From: Tepidibacillus_B infernus
GTDB lineage: Bacteria; Bacillota; Bacilli; Tepidibacillales; Tepidibacillaceae
Length of the DNA: 64,000 bases
Assembly: GCF_048898065.1 (NCBI RefSeq)
Contig: NZ_JBLWFI010000001.1
Coordinates: forward strand, 372,001-436,000
Reading direction: 5' to 3'
The notes under the pieces were generated by a model. That model had not been told where the DNA came from. It worked only from the letters and a program-made list of their open reading frames with translations, and did not search any database. Both the position numbers and the translations under genes were made by a program. This document shows, piece by piece, positions 50,756 to 59,996 of the stretch (positions are counted from its first letter, which is position 1; each line of letters opens with the position of its first letter).

Positions 50756-51784
50756 ATGAATAGAAAATGGGGCATTTCAATCGTTGGCTTCGTATTGGTA
50801 ATTGGCATCTTTTTAATCGGTTACATCAATTCTCAATTACAGCCTGTTCAACCTAACGCTCAAGCTAATCAACGAGTGATCGAGATCCCAAAAGGAAGTC
50901 ATCCTAACCAAATAGCCAAAATTCTTAAGGAAAATCAGTTAATTAAAAGTGAGTTCTTTTTTAGATGGTATGTAAGGTATACTGGGGAAGCCCCTGGGCT
51001 TAAGGCGGGAAAATATGAATTGTCTAATAATATGTCATTAAAGGAAATCGTACAAGCTCTTGTTGAAGGAAATGCTATTCTAGATATTGTTCGTTTCACT
51101 GTTCCTGAAGGCTATACCGTTGAGCAGATCGCTGCTAATTTATCAGAACAAGGAATCATCAATAAGGAAAAATTTTTACAATTGGCAAAAATAGGATCTG
51201 TAGCAGATGATTTTTTTAAACAGATCCCAAGTAATCCAGATGTAAAATATAAATTAGAGGGATACTTATTTCCAAAAACCTACGAAGTAAAAAAAGGAGC
51301 CACAGAAGAAGAAATTATTAAAGTAATGTTGGAGCAATTTAAAAAAGAGTGGAAACCTGAATGGACAACAACGATAAAGAAAAGAAAAATGGATATGGGT
51401 CAAATTATCACACTTGCTTCAATTATCGAAAGGGAAGTCGTCGTAGATAAAGAGAGACCTATTGTTGCAGGGGTTCTATACAATCGTTTAAACGATCATT
51501 GGAATCTACAAGTTGATGCTACCATTCAATATATTTTAGGCAAACAAAAAGAACGTTTAACTTATAATGACCTGAAGATCGATAATCCATACAACACGTA
51601 TATCTATCCTGGTTTACCTCCTGGACCAATTAGTAATCCAGGAATAAAATCGATTGAAGCAGCTGTTTCTCCAACCAATAATCCTTATTATTTTTATGTA
51701 ACCAAAAAAGATAACACAGGTGAACATTATTTTTCCAAGACGTTTGCAGAACACCAAAAAAATGATGCGAGATCAAGAAAATAA
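50756..51784 (+). CDS. mltG: Endolytic murein transglycosylase MltG (YceG-like)
   Basis: MltG cuts nascent glycan strands at the membrane and is thought to set their length. The 342-aa protein has one N-terminal membrane helix (WGISIVGFVLVIGIFLIGYI). A LysM-like part follows (IEIPKGSHPNQIAKILKENQLI). The YceG domain carries LEGYLFPKTYEV, the catalytic Glu in TLASIIEREVV, and NTYIYPGLPPGPISNPG. ATG at 50756 lies 8 nt after GGAGGAG, so the longer frame to 50723 is rejected. Confidence 0.94.
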   Translation: MNRKWGISIVGFVLVIGIFLIGYINSQLQPVQPNAQANQRVIEIPKGSHPNQIAKILKENQLIKSEFFFRWYVRYTGEAPGLKAGKYELSNNMSLKEIVQALVEGNAILDIVRFTVPEGYTVEQIAANLSEQGIINKEKFLQLAKIGSVADDFFKQIPSNPDVKYKLEGYLFPKTYEVKKGATEEEIIKVMLEQFKKEWKPEWTTTIKKRKMDMGQIITLASIIEREVVVDKERPIVAGVLYNRLNDHWNLQVDATIQYILGKQKERLTYNDLKIDNPYNTYIYPGLPPGPISNPGIKSIEAAVSPTNNPYYFYVTKKDNTGEHYFSKTFAEHQKNDARSRK

Positions 51785-51867
51785 AATAAATAAACTTATT
51801 CAAATTAACACTATCAATATGTTATTATATAGAACGTAGTGTGAAAAATTAGAGGTGAAAACATCCA

Positions 51868-52503
51868 ATGAGTTTTATAAATGAGGAAGTGGAACAGTAC
51901 CTGACTCAATTAATGCCGATTGAAGATCCACTCCTTTACAAGATACAACAAGAAGGATTAGCGCAAGAAATCCCGATTATTCAGGTTCCAAGCATCCGTT
52001 TAATTCAGCTTTTTCTGCAAATGATTAAACCTAAGACCATTATAGAAGTTGGGACGGCGATTGGTTTTTCTACGATTTGGTTAGCTCAAGCGGCGCCAGA
52101 TGCAACCATTCACACGATTGAAAGAAAAGCGAGCATGGCGGCCAAGGCTCGAGAGCATTTTCGACAAATGAAGTTAGATAAACAGATTATCCTACATGAG
52201 GGAGAAGCCATACAAGTCATACCAACTTTGCCACAGGCAGATTTTATTTTTATCGATGCCGCAAAAGGGAAGTATAAGGAATTTTTCCATTTAACCTTTC
52301 CGTTATTAAAGGTGGGGGGAGTTTTTGTTTTTGATAATGTCCTTTTTAGAGGATATGTGGCTGATCCAACAATCGCTGAAACAAAACCAATGTTAAGAAA
52401 GATTCGCGACTTTAATGATTTTATTGCTACTTTTCCCAAACTATCCACATCGTTTATTCCCATTGGTGATGGATTGGCAGTATGTTATAAAACGGAGGAA
52501 TAA
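51868..52503 (+). CDS. trmR: tRNA 5-hydroxyuridine methyltransferase (YrrM type)
   Basis: This 211-aa class I SAM methyltransferase of the O-methyltransferase-3 family has EVGTAIGFSTIWLAQAAP as motif I, IHTIER, and DFIFIDAAKGKYKEFF with the metal-binding Asp, then VFDNVLFRGYVADP. B. subtilis TrmR (YrrM) methylates 5-hydroxyuridine-34 to 5-methoxyuridine. The two following U32 genes make that hydroxyuridine, which supports this assignment. ATG at 51868 follows AGAGGTGAAAACATCC. Confidence 0.88.
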   Translation: MSFINEEVEQYLTQLMPIEDPLLYKIQQEGLAQEIPIIQVPSIRLIQLFLQMIKPKTIIEVGTAIGFSTIWLAQAAPDATIHTIERKASMAAKAREHFRQMKLDKQIILHEGEAIQVIPTLPQADFIFIDAAKGKYKEFFHLTFPLLKVGGVFVFDNVLFRGYVADPTIAETKPMLRKIRDFNDFIATFPKLSTSFIPIGDGLAVCYKTEE

Positions 52504-52508
52504 ATGAG

Positions 52509-53432
52509 ATGCAAACGATCAAAAAACCAGAACTGTTAGTGACCGCAAAGGATCTTGATGAATTGCAACAGTTAATCCAAGCAGGAGCTGATGCTATTAA
52601 TATAGGTGGAGAAGCCTATGGATTAAGACTTCCTGGGGATTTTTCTTTAGAGATGATCCAACAAGCGGTGGAGATCGCTCATAATCAAAATGTGAAGATC
52701 TATGTTTCAATGAACGCTCTTTTTCATAATCAGGCTCTTATAGGTCTAGAGGATTATATAATAAAACTTTCTGAAATAGAAGTAGATGCTATTGTTTTTG
52801 GTGATCCTGCTGTACTAATGACTGTAAAAGAGGTGGCACCTGACTTAGCCTTGCATTGGAATACGGAAACCACTTCTACCAGCTATGAAACGGCAAATTA
52901 TTGGGCAAGCAAGGGGGCTACAAGAGCTATTTTAGCTAGAGAGCTTTCTTTACAAGAAGTGATTGCGATCAAACAACACGTCAATATGGAAGTCCAGGTG
53001 CAAATTCATGGGATGACCTGTATCTTCCATTCGAAACGAGAATTGGTATCAAGTTATTTGAATTATACAGGTTCTGAGAAAAAGAAAGATACTTCAAAGG
53101 AAAGTAATTTATTTTTAAGAGAGCATAAACGACCTGATGAGCAATATCCAGTGTTCGAGGATCTACATGGTACGCATATCATGAGCTGTGATGATATTTG
53201 TATGATTGAACATTTAGGTTTATTTATTGAAGGTGGAATCGATAGCTTAAAGATTGAAGGGCTCTTAAAGACAACCGATTATCTAGTTAAAGTAACGGCT
53301 CTTTATCGAAAGGCTATTGACGAATATGTAGAAAATAAGTCGACATCCGTATCGATTGAAGAGGTCGAAAAATTACAAACAGATCAAAGACCATTAACTA
53401 CTGGATTTTATTTCAAAGAGCAGTATTATTAA
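52509..53432 (+). CDS. trhP1: U32-family tRNA hydroxylation protein, first subunit
   Basis: This 307-aa protein has the U32 'peptidase' TIM-barrel pattern: ELLVTAKDLDELQQLIQAGADAINIGGEAYGLR, LEDYIIKLSEIEVDAIVFGDPAVL and DSLKIEGLLKTTDYL. In B. subtilis YrrN and YrrO are the TrhP1/TrhP2 pair needed for 5-hydroxyuridine in tRNA, probably from prephenate. The Cys-rich cluster of its partner is mostly missing, with GMTCIFHSKRELV in its place. It starts 5 bp after trmR. Confidence 0.87.
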   Translation: MQTIKKPELLVTAKDLDELQQLIQAGADAINIGGEAYGLRLPGDFSLEMIQQAVEIAHNQNVKIYVSMNALFHNQALIGLEDYIIKLSEIEVDAIVFGDPAVLMTVKEVAPDLALHWNTETTSTSYETANYWASKGATRAILARELSLQEVIAIKQHVNMEVQVQIHGMTCIFHSKRELVSSYLNYTGSEKKKDTSKESNLFLREHKRPDEQYPVFEDLHGTHIMSCDDICMIEHLGLFIEGGIDSLKIEGLLKTTDYLVKVTALYRKAIDEYVENKSTSVSIEEVEKLQTDQRPLTTGFYFKEQYY

Positions 53433-53460
53433 AATGGTATAGAAAGAGGGGAAACAACAA

Positions 53461-54726
53461 ATGAGTACGATCATGCAACCTCAAATTTCAATAAAAAAAC
53501 CGGAGCTCCTTGCTCCAGCAGGTAATTTGGAAAAACTTGAATTTGCGGTTCGCTACGGCGCAGATGCTGTATATATTGGTGGACAACAATTTGGTTTAAG
53601 AGCAAAAGCCGGAAACTTTACCTTTGAGGATATGGAAAAAGGGGTTAACTTTGCTCATCAACGCGGTGCCAAAGTATTTGTTGCGACAAACATTATTGCT
53701 CATAATGATGATTTAAAGGGACTTGAGAGCTATTTAAAAACATTAGAAAATATTGGTATTGATGCGATAATCGTTGCTGACCCATCGATCATACAAACGG
53801 CAAAACAAATCGCACCAGGTTTAGAAATACATTTAAGTACTCAGGCTTCGACAACAAACTGGCAATCTGTAAAGTTTTGGAAGGAAGAAGGAATTGCCCG
53901 TGTCGTTTTGGCTCGTGAAGTTTCCTTAAAAGAAATTCGCGAAATTAAACAGCATGTAGATGTAGAAATTGAAGCATTTATACATGGTGCGATGTGTATT
54001 TCTTATTCGGGACGATGCGTATTGTCCAATCATATGACAAGCCGGGATGCTAACCGTGGGGGATGTGCCCAATCTTGTCGCTGGAAATATGATTTATTTG
54101 AAGATGGTATGATGGACAATGATTCGGTGGATAATAAACAGGAAATTCCATTATTTAATCCAGAAGATGATTCCTACACGATGAGTTCAAAAGACTTATG
54201 CATGATCGAATCGATTCCAGATATGATAGAAACTGGTGTAGATTCTCTTAAAATTGAAGGAAGAATGAAAAGTGTCCACTATGTAGCAACAGTGGTGAAT
54301 GCTTATCGTCAAGCGATTGATGCTTATTTTGAAGATCCACAAAATTATTACTTTAATCCTGCTTGGTTGGACGAAATTGAAAAAGCAAGCCACAGGCCAC
54401 TTACAAAAGCATTTTATTATACCACCCCAAATCAAGAGGATCAAATTTATGGGAATGAGCCTAAAATGCGAAAATACGATTTTGTTGGTTTGGTTTTAGA
54501 CTATGACCAAACAACAGGCATAGCAACGATTCAACAAAGAAATAATTTTATGGTAGGTCAAGAAGTAGAGTTCTTTGGTTCGAATACCAAATTTATACAA
54601 AAAATTGAACAGATAGAAGATGAAGATGGCAATCTACTAGATGCAGCAAGACACCCACTTCAAATTGTGAAGGTAAAAGTAGATCAGCCCGTTTACCCTT
54701 ATGATATGATGCGGAAGGAGAATTGA
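53461..54726 (+). CDS. trhP2: U32-family tRNA hydroxylation protein, second subunit
   Basis: This 421-aa U32 protein has PELLAPAGNLEKLEFAVRYGADAVYIGGQQFGLRA at the start. The Fe-S-like cysteine block is complete: HGAMCISYSGRCVLSNHM, then RGGCAQSCRWKY. CMIESIPDMIETGVDSLKIEGRMKS follows. The C-terminal small barrel (KYDFVGLVLDYDQTTGIATIQQRN) is typical of the YrrO/YegQ group. It lies 28 bp after trhP1 and 3 bp before udk. AGAGGGGAAACAACAA precedes the ATG. Confidence 0.9.
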   Translation: MSTIMQPQISIKKPELLAPAGNLEKLEFAVRYGADAVYIGGQQFGLRAKAGNFTFEDMEKGVNFAHQRGAKVFVATNIIAHNDDLKGLESYLKTLENIGIDAIIVADPSIIQTAKQIAPGLEIHLSTQASTTNWQSVKFWKEEGIARVVLAREVSLKEIREIKQHVDVEIEAFIHGAMCISYSGRCVLSNHMTSRDANRGGCAQSCRWKYDLFEDGMMDNDSVDNKQEIPLFNPEDDSYTMSSKDLCMIESIPDMIETGVDSLKIEGRMKSVHYVATVVNAYRQAIDAYFEDPQNYYFNPAWLDEIEKASHRPLTKAFYYTTPNQEDQIYGNEPKMRKYDFVGLVLDYDQTTGIATIQQRNNFMVGQEVEFFGSNTKFIQKIEQIEDEDGNLLDAARHPLQIVKVKVDQPVYPYDMMRKEN

Positions 54727-54729
54727 TTT

Positions 54730-55368
54730 ATGCAAAGACCCGTTGTAATCGGAGTGGCCGGTGGAACGGGATCAGGAAAGACGACTGTTGCCAGGCGCAT
54801 TATCAAGAGTTTCCCTGATCAGAAAGTTCTTATGATTGAGCAAGATGCCTATTATAAAGACCAATCTCATTTATCGTTTGAAGAAAGGGTAAAAACCAAT
54901 TACGATCACCCTTTTGCTTTTGACAATGATTTGTTTATTGAACACATTAACAGATTGCTCAATTATCAACCTATACAAAAACCGATATACGATTTCTCAA
55001 TTCATAACCGAAAAGCTGAAACCAATCGAGTCCTACCTAAGGATGTGATAATCTTAGAAGGGATTCTGGTATTAGAGGATAAAAGACTAAGAGATTTAAT
55101 GGATATTAAAATATTTGTTGATACAGATGCTGATGTAAGAATCATTAGAAGAATGGTTAGGGATATTCGTGAACGCGGAAGAACTATCGAATCCGTCATT
55201 GACCAATATCTATCTGTCGTCAGACCGATGCATTTACAATTTATTGAGCCGACAAAACGATATGCAGATATCATTATCCCCGAAGGGGGTAAAAATAAAG
55301 TTGCGATCGATCTTTTGGTAACCAAAATAAAAACGATTCTTCAAGAAAGAGAAGCCAAGCTCGTGTAG
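54730..55368 (+). CDS. udk: Uridine kinase
   Basis: Udk phosphorylates uridine and cytidine. The 212-aa protein has the P-loop GVAGGTGSGKTTVARRI, then MIEQDAYYKD, the base-binding YDHPFAFD and PIYDFSIHNR, and ILEGILVLED with VRDIRERGRTIESVIDQYL. The ATG follows CGGAAGGAG with the stop of trhP2 in between. The hairpin of the following terminator starts inside its last codons. Confidence 0.96.
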   Translation: MQRPVVIGVAGGTGSGKTTVARRIIKSFPDQKVLMIEQDAYYKDQSHLSFEERVKTNYDHPFAFDNDLFIEHINRLLNYQPIQKPIYDFSIHNRKAETNRVLPKDVIILEGILVLEDKRLRDLMDIKIFVDTDADVRIIRRMVRDIRERGRTIESVIDQYLSVVRPMHLQFIEPTKRYADIIIPEGGKNKVAIDLLVTKIKTILQEREAKLV

Positions 55369-55383
55369 CTAATGGCTTCTTTT
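55351..55383 (+). terminator. Rho-independent terminator overlapping the udk 3' end
   Basis: GAAGCCA (55351-55357) pairs with TGGCTTC (55373-55379), followed by TTTT. The left arm lies in the udk coding sequence. Confidence 0.7.
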
Positions 55384-55445
55384 CGTTTATCCTCCTGAGA
55401 ATCTGGCAAAAATGGTAATAATATTGCCAAAAGTGGAGGATCATT

Positions 55446-57221
55446 ATGGCTTACCCCTCAAGAAATAAACGAAGAATGTTTCAAGTTCTCATTTTACTAT
55501 CTATGTTATGGGTTGCATTACTAGGTAGATTATCTTGGATTCAAATCATTGCAACTCGAGATTTTTCATCACATCATATTGATTTGATCACAAACTCAAT
55601 ACGCCAAAGAAAACAAGAATTTATTTTGTCCAATGGGCGAGGGAACATTTATGATCGGAATCAACAATCTTTATTAGGACAAAAAGAAATCAGGACTGTG
55701 ATTATTTTTCCTTTTATCAAGCAGGAGATCAATTCTGAAAATATCAAAACATTAGCGGACATCCTTAATCTCAATTTAACTTTTCTAACCAACAAAATGA
55801 GTGAAATGAAATCACCAAACTATTTGGATATTGATGGAAATCCAATTGAAATCACCTTTGAACAACAAAAGAAAATAGAGGCATTAAATATGCCTGGCAT
55901 CTTAGCAACGACTTATACCTTTCAAGATGCTGAACAAGTCCTTGCAAAGCATGTCATTGGTTTCTTAGGTCAGGCTCCAAAAGAGATTTTAGAAAATGAA
56001 ACGTATCAGGACTTTTTGAAACGAGGGATATTAAAAAAAGATAGTTTAATCGGTCGTTCCGGATTACAAAAGTCTTTTCAGGAGTTGTTGATGGGAGTGG
56101 GTGAATCAAAGATTGCCTATTTTGTAGACAATCAAAGAAAACCATTAAATGGACTAGCTTCAAAATACCAGATACCAGAAGATCCTTATTACCCTTTATC
56201 ATTAATCACAACAATCGATAAAGAGGTTCAATCTTTCGCAGAAAAAGAATTAAGAAAATATGGGATTGAAGATGGAAGTGTTGTCGTGTTAGATGCGAAA
56301 AATGCCGACATATTAGCCATGGCAAGTGCACCAGATTTCCAATTAGACCGAGTGAACCCTATATCAACGGATTGGAACAACAAAGCTGTACAAGTCATTG
56401 AGCCAGGTTCCATTTTTAAAACCGTTGTAGCGATTGCTGGATTAGAAGAAGGTGTTGTTACACCGCAAGAGAAATTTGCTTATCAAGGCGAATATGATTT
56501 TTACCATTTCTCTGTTGACCAAGATTCAGAAGAAATGACTTTTTCTGATGGTTATGCCGATTCGATCAATTTCATTTTCGGAAAGGTAGCAGAATGGTTA
56601 GGCCCTGAAAAAATAGAGGAATATGCAGATAAGTTAGGATTGGTTGGGCAAGTTGGTTGGAGAGGTCGTTTTTTTAACAATGAATCCTTTCAACAAATCG
56701 ATAATGAACAAAAGAATCGGGTATTTCATGAGAATACAAATAAAAAAGATCTTGGCTCCATATTAAGGACAGCTATTGGCCAACAGGATGTAAGAATCTC
56801 ACCACTAGCTGCGGCTAATTTGGTAGTTACCGTTTTAAACGATGGGGAAGTATACCAGCCACGATTAGTAGAAAAAGTCGTATATAAAAATGGAGCAGAT
56901 TATTATCAATTCTCTATTCATAAGAACGAAGAAAAAGTAGGAAGTCCAAGGACTTATGAGGAAATGAGAAAGATGATGGAAAAAGTCGTCGAGGAAGGGA
57001 CAGGAAAAATTTTAAGACAAGCAAAATGGAAATTGGCAGGTAAATCAGGAACAGCAGAAACAGATAAAACCAAAAATAATCAATGGTTTATCGGTTATGG
57101 GCCTGTTGAAAGTCCCAAATACGCTGTCGCGGTAGCAGTAAAAAATGTTTCTACTTCAAAACCATTAGCCAAGCAAGTGTTTATGGGGATTATGGACGAT
57201 CTAGCCGATTATGAGGATTAA
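55446..57221 (+). CDS. Class B penicillin-binding protein, peptidoglycan transpeptidase
   Basis: This 591-aa membrane-anchored transpeptidase has a signal-anchor at about residues 10-28 (MFQVLILLSMLWVALLGRLSWI). A PBP dimerisation domain follows (SNGRGNIYDRNQQSLL). The transpeptidase domain carries all three active-site motifs: SIFK in VIEPGSIFKTVVA, SIN in YADSINFIFGK, and KSGT in LAGKSGTAETD. Position after udk matches B. subtilis yrrR (pbpI). ATG follows AGTGGAGGATCATT. Confidence 0.92.
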   Translation: MAYPSRNKRRMFQVLILLSMLWVALLGRLSWIQIIATRDFSSHHIDLITNSIRQRKQEFILSNGRGNIYDRNQQSLLGQKEIRTVIIFPFIKQEINSENIKTLADILNLNLTFLTNKMSEMKSPNYLDIDGNPIEITFEQQKKIEALNMPGILATTYTFQDAEQVLAKHVIGFLGQAPKEILENETYQDFLKRGILKKDSLIGRSGLQKSFQELLMGVGESKIAYFVDNQRKPLNGLASKYQIPEDPYYPLSLITTIDKEVQSFAEKELRKYGIEDGSVVVLDAKNADILAMASAPDFQLDRVNPISTDWNNKAVQVIEPGSIFKTVVAIAGLEEGVVTPQEKFAYQGEYDFYHFSVDQDSEEMTFSDGYADSINFIFGKVAEWLGPEKIEEYADKLGLVGQVGWRGRFFNNESFQQIDNEQKNRVFHENTNKKDLGSILRTAIGQQDVRISPLAAANLVVTVLNDGEVYQPRLVEKVVYKNGADYYQFSIHKNEEKVGSPRTYEEMRKMMEKVVEEGTGKILRQAKWKLAGKSGTAETDKTKNNQWFIGYGPVESPKYAVAVAVKNVSTSKPLAKQVFMGIMDDLADYED

Positions 57222-57230
57222 AAATAAAAA

Positions 57231-57255
57231 GGGCCGTTTTTACGACCCAATTTTT
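57231..57255 (+). terminator. Probable terminator after the PBP gene
   Basis: GGGCCGT (57231-57237) and ACGACCC (57242-57248) form a stem with one mismatch, followed by AATTTTT. Confidence 0.6.
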
Positions 57256-57260
57256 ATAGG

Positions 57261-57335
57261 GAAAGTATAACTTTCTTCCCCATTTTTTATTAATAGAAAT
57301 ACACGGACAATGGAGCGCGTTGGAATATACAAACC
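57261..57335 (+). repeat. Dispersed element, copy C (left part lost)
   Basis: The right end TGGAATATACAAACC (57321-57335) is perfect, and TTATTAATAGAA...CACGGACAATGGAGCGCG before it aligns with copies A and B with several changes. The left 15-bp arm and the inner-stem left arm are missing. The small upstream hairpin GAAAGTATAACTTTC (57261-57275) is identical to that of copy A. It lies between convergent genes. Confidence 0.72.
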
Positions 57336-57339
57336 TATT

Positions 57340-59097
57340 CTATTTAGGTTGAAAAACTGCCCAATCAGGTAAAACATTCGGATCAAAATTCCATACGACT
57401 GGGATGTAATAATAGGCTAACAAGGTTATAAGAAGAACTCCAAAGATATTTAGCCAAAAACCAGCTTTTGCCATTTGGGGGATTGTAATATATCCTGTTC
57501 CAAAAACAATGGCATTTGGTGGAGTCGCCACTGGTAACATAAATGCAAAGCTTGCTGCTACGGCTGCAGTTATTAGGAAACCATATGGATGAGCATGCAT
57601 TGCCATTGCTAAAGCGGCCATAACTGGCATCATCATGGTTGCTGTTGCGGTATTCGAGGTCATTTCTGTTAAGAAAATCACTAGGGTGGTCACCGCTAAC
57701 ATCAAAACAAGGGCTGGAACATTTTCTAGTGCTTGAAGTTTTAAAGCAATCCATTCAGCTAAACCTGTATCAGCCATCGCATCTGCTAGCGATAGTCCAC
57801 CACCAAATAGAAGTAAAATCCCCCATGGTACCTTTTTAAAAGCATCAATACTTAATAAAAATTGGTTGTTTTTTAAACTGACAGGGATCATGAATAAAAG
57901 AATGGCAGCAAACATGGCTATCGTTGTATCGTTAATTTTATCAAACGTATGAATATCTATCGATTTAAACCAATCAATAGCAAACGTTCGAATGATCCAA
58001 AGAAAAGCTGTTAATGAGAAAATCACCAAGACTTGTTTTTCCTGCTTTGACATCCTTCCAAGTTTCCGAATTTCGTTATTAATGACTTCAATACCACCAG
58101 GTAGAGACTTAATTTGCGTTTTAAAGGCGATCTTCGTTAAATACCACCATGTAAAGAGCAAACTTACCACGGCAATGGGAACCCCAAATACCATCCACTG
58201 GCCAAAGGAAATTTGTTTATCATAAGTTTCATTAATAAAAGCGACTAGGACTGTATTAGGCGGTGTACCAATAATCGTTGCCACACCACCAATCGAAGCA
58301 CTATAAGCAATCCCTAACATCAGTGCAGTGCCTAATGGGAATTTACCCTGTTCAGTGTTAATATTGATCTGCTTTTCTTTAAATAGATCTGCGATTTGAT
58401 AAATAACCGCTAAACCAATGGGAAGCATCATCATCGATGTAGCTGTATTAGAAATCCACATCGATAGAAAACCAGTAGCTACCATAAATCCTAGAACTAA
58501 TCCATCTAGATTTTTGCCAAACATTTTAATAACATGTAGAGCAATACGACGGTGTAAATTCCATTGTTCAATAGCAATTGCTAATAAGAATCCGCCTAAA
58601 TAAAGATAAATGAGATCATTAGCATAAGGAGCAGTAGCAGCCTTGGAACTTACAGCACCTGTTGCCGGAAATAAAAGAATGGGTAATAACGAAGTCAGTG
58701 GAATGGGTACTGCTTCTGTAATCCACCAAGTTGCCATCCATAATGCAACGGCAGCTACAGACTGCCCTTCATTAGTAAGGTCTTCTAATGTAGGAAATAA
58801 TAAAGTAAGTAAAAATAATAGTGGTCCTAAAAATAAACCAATCTTTTGTCTTGTAGAATATTTGTCCCGCTGGTCTTCAGGTTCTTGTTCAGAGTAGGAA
58901 TGCTTTGAACTCGAAGAAGGATATTCTTGTGCTTCAGCAGTTTGCTCAGCAAAAAGAAATATCGAATGAACCTTACTTTCTTTTTGACTTTCTAAGATCA
59001 TACCATCTGTTGCAAATAAAGGCTTTAAGCGAAGCAATTGTTTCATCTGGTCATGATATTGCCACATCAAACGCCAAATCTTCAAAAAAATACTCAT
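57340..59097 (-). CDS. DASS (SLC13)-family sodium-coupled anion symporter with N-terminal extension
   Basis: This 585-aa transporter is probably for a dicarboxylate, citrate or sulfate. Two SNT motifs are visible, in MWISNTATSMMMLPIG and EMTSNTATATMMMPVMAA, as expected for the two inverted halves. GTPPNTVLVAF and MLPVATPPNAIVFGTG are also family signatures. About 85 hydrophilic residues, including a Ser-rich stretch (YPSSSSKHSYSEQEPEDQ), precede the first helix and may be regulatory. ATG at 59097 follows GGGGGAG by 7 nt. It is convergent with the PBP gene and divergent from sigK. Confidence 0.88.
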   Translation of the reverse strand: MSIFLKIWRLMWQYHDQMKQLLRLKPLFATDGMILESQKESKVHSIFLFAEQTAEAQEYPSSSSKHSYSEQEPEDQRDKYSTRQKIGLFLGPLLFLLTLLFPTLEDLTNEGQSVAAVALWMATWWITEAVPIPLTSLLPILLFPATGAVSSKAATAPYANDLIYLYLGGFLLAIAIEQWNLHRRIALHVIKMFGKNLDGLVLGFMVATGFLSMWISNTATSMMMLPIGLAVIYQIADLFKEKQININTEQGKFPLGTALMLGIAYSASIGGVATIIGTPPNTVLVAFINETYDKQISFGQWMVFGVPIAVVSLLFTWWYLTKIAFKTQIKSLPGGIEVINNEIRKLGRMSKQEKQVLVIFSLTAFLWIIRTFAIDWFKSIDIHTFDKINDTTIAMFAAILLFMIPVSLKNNQFLLSIDAFKKVPWGILLLFGGGLSLADAMADTGLAEWIALKLQALENVPALVLMLAVTTLVIFLTEMTSNTATATMMMPVMAALAMAMHAHPYGFLITAAVAASFAFMLPVATPPNAIVFGTGYITIPQMAKAGFWLNIFGVLLITLLAYYYIPVVWNFDPNVLPDWAVFQPK

Positions 59098-59288
59098 TTT
59101 ATGCTCCCCCATTTAATTTTTTAGTATTTGTATAATTATATTATAATACAAAATATTCTTATTTTTATAGATTTTTCAGAAAAAAACAATATTGTGAAGT
59201 ATAAAAGTTTTATGGTACAGGCACGGTAACTCTCCTTTGCTGCATATACTATAATAGTTTTCCTTTTCGATGCCTAGGAGGTGACAAT

Positions 59289-59996
59289 GTGTCTGGCTTA
59301 TTTACCGCACTTGCACTACTGCTTAAAGAGTTAACTTTATTTGTTTCTTATGTTAAAAATAATGCTTTTCCTCAACCACTGAGTGAGAAGGATGAAGAAA
59401 ACCAAATCACCTTATTACTAAGGGGGGATCAGCAAGCAAGAAACAAATTGATCGAACATAATTTGCGACTGGTGGCCCATGTTGTAAAGAAGTTCGAGAA
59501 TACTGGAGAGGACACAGAAGATTTAATCTCGATTGGAACGATTGGATTGATTAAAGGTATTGAAAGTTATCAAGCCAATAAAGGCACAAAATTGGCTACA
59601 TATGCAGCTCGTTGTATTGAAAACGAAATTCTCATGCACCTACGTTCATTAAAGAAAACCAAGAAAGACGTCTCCTTGCATGATCCAATTGGTACGGATA
59701 AAGAAGGAAATGAAATTACCCTGATAGATGTACTAGGAACGGAATTGGATGATGTCATTGATGAAGTACAATTAAAAATTGAAAAAAGCAAAATCTATAA
59801 CTTTCTTCATATTTTGGATGATCGAGAAAAAGAAGTGATCATTGGACGGTTTGGATTGATAGATGGAAACGAACGCACCCAAAGGGAGATCGCCAAAGAA
59901 CTAGGCATTTCCCGTTCGTATGTTTCAAGAATAGAAAAAAGAGCACTGATGAAGTTATTTAATGAGTTTTATCGAAGTGGAAGGAAGAAGGGTTAG
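59289..59996 (+). CDS. sigK: RNA polymerase sporulation sigma factor, pro-sigma-K
   Basis: This 235-aa sigma factor drives late mother-cell transcription. The first 20 residues, SGLFTALALLLKELTLFVS, form the membrane-associated pro-sequence, and SYVKNNAFPQPLS places the SpoIVFB cleavage site between Ser20 and Tyr21 as in B. subtilis. Region 2 has HNLRLVAHVVKKF, LISIGTIGLIKGIESY and GTKLATYAARCIENEILMHLR. Region 4 has DDREKEVIIGRFGL and TQREIAKELGISRSYVSRIEKRAL. The start is GTG after AGGAGGTG. The gene is whole, with no skin-type interruption. CATATACTA at 59243-59251 resembles a sigma-E/K -10. Confidence 0.96.
   Translation: MSGLFTALALLLKELTLFVSYVKNNAFPQPLSEKDEENQITLLLRGDQQARNKLIEHNLRLVAHVVKKFENTGEDTEDLISIGTIGLIKGIESYQANKGTKLATYAARCIENEILMHLRSLKKTKKDVSLHDPIGTDKEGNEITLIDVLGTELDDVIDEVQLKIEKSKIYNFLHILDDREKEVIIGRFGLIDGNERTQREIAKELGISRSYVSRIEKRALMKLFNEFYRSGRKKG

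Noticed and set aside
57383..57839. Other-frame ORFs inside the DASS transporter gene (minus-strand 57383-57754 and plus-strand 57639-57839)
   Set aside because: Both are shadow frames within the DASS gene; compositions are atypical and no ribosome site was seen.
59113..59288. Possible excision scar of a skin-like element near sigK
   Set aside because: sigK is continuous and no recombinase or att-like repeat is visible nearby.
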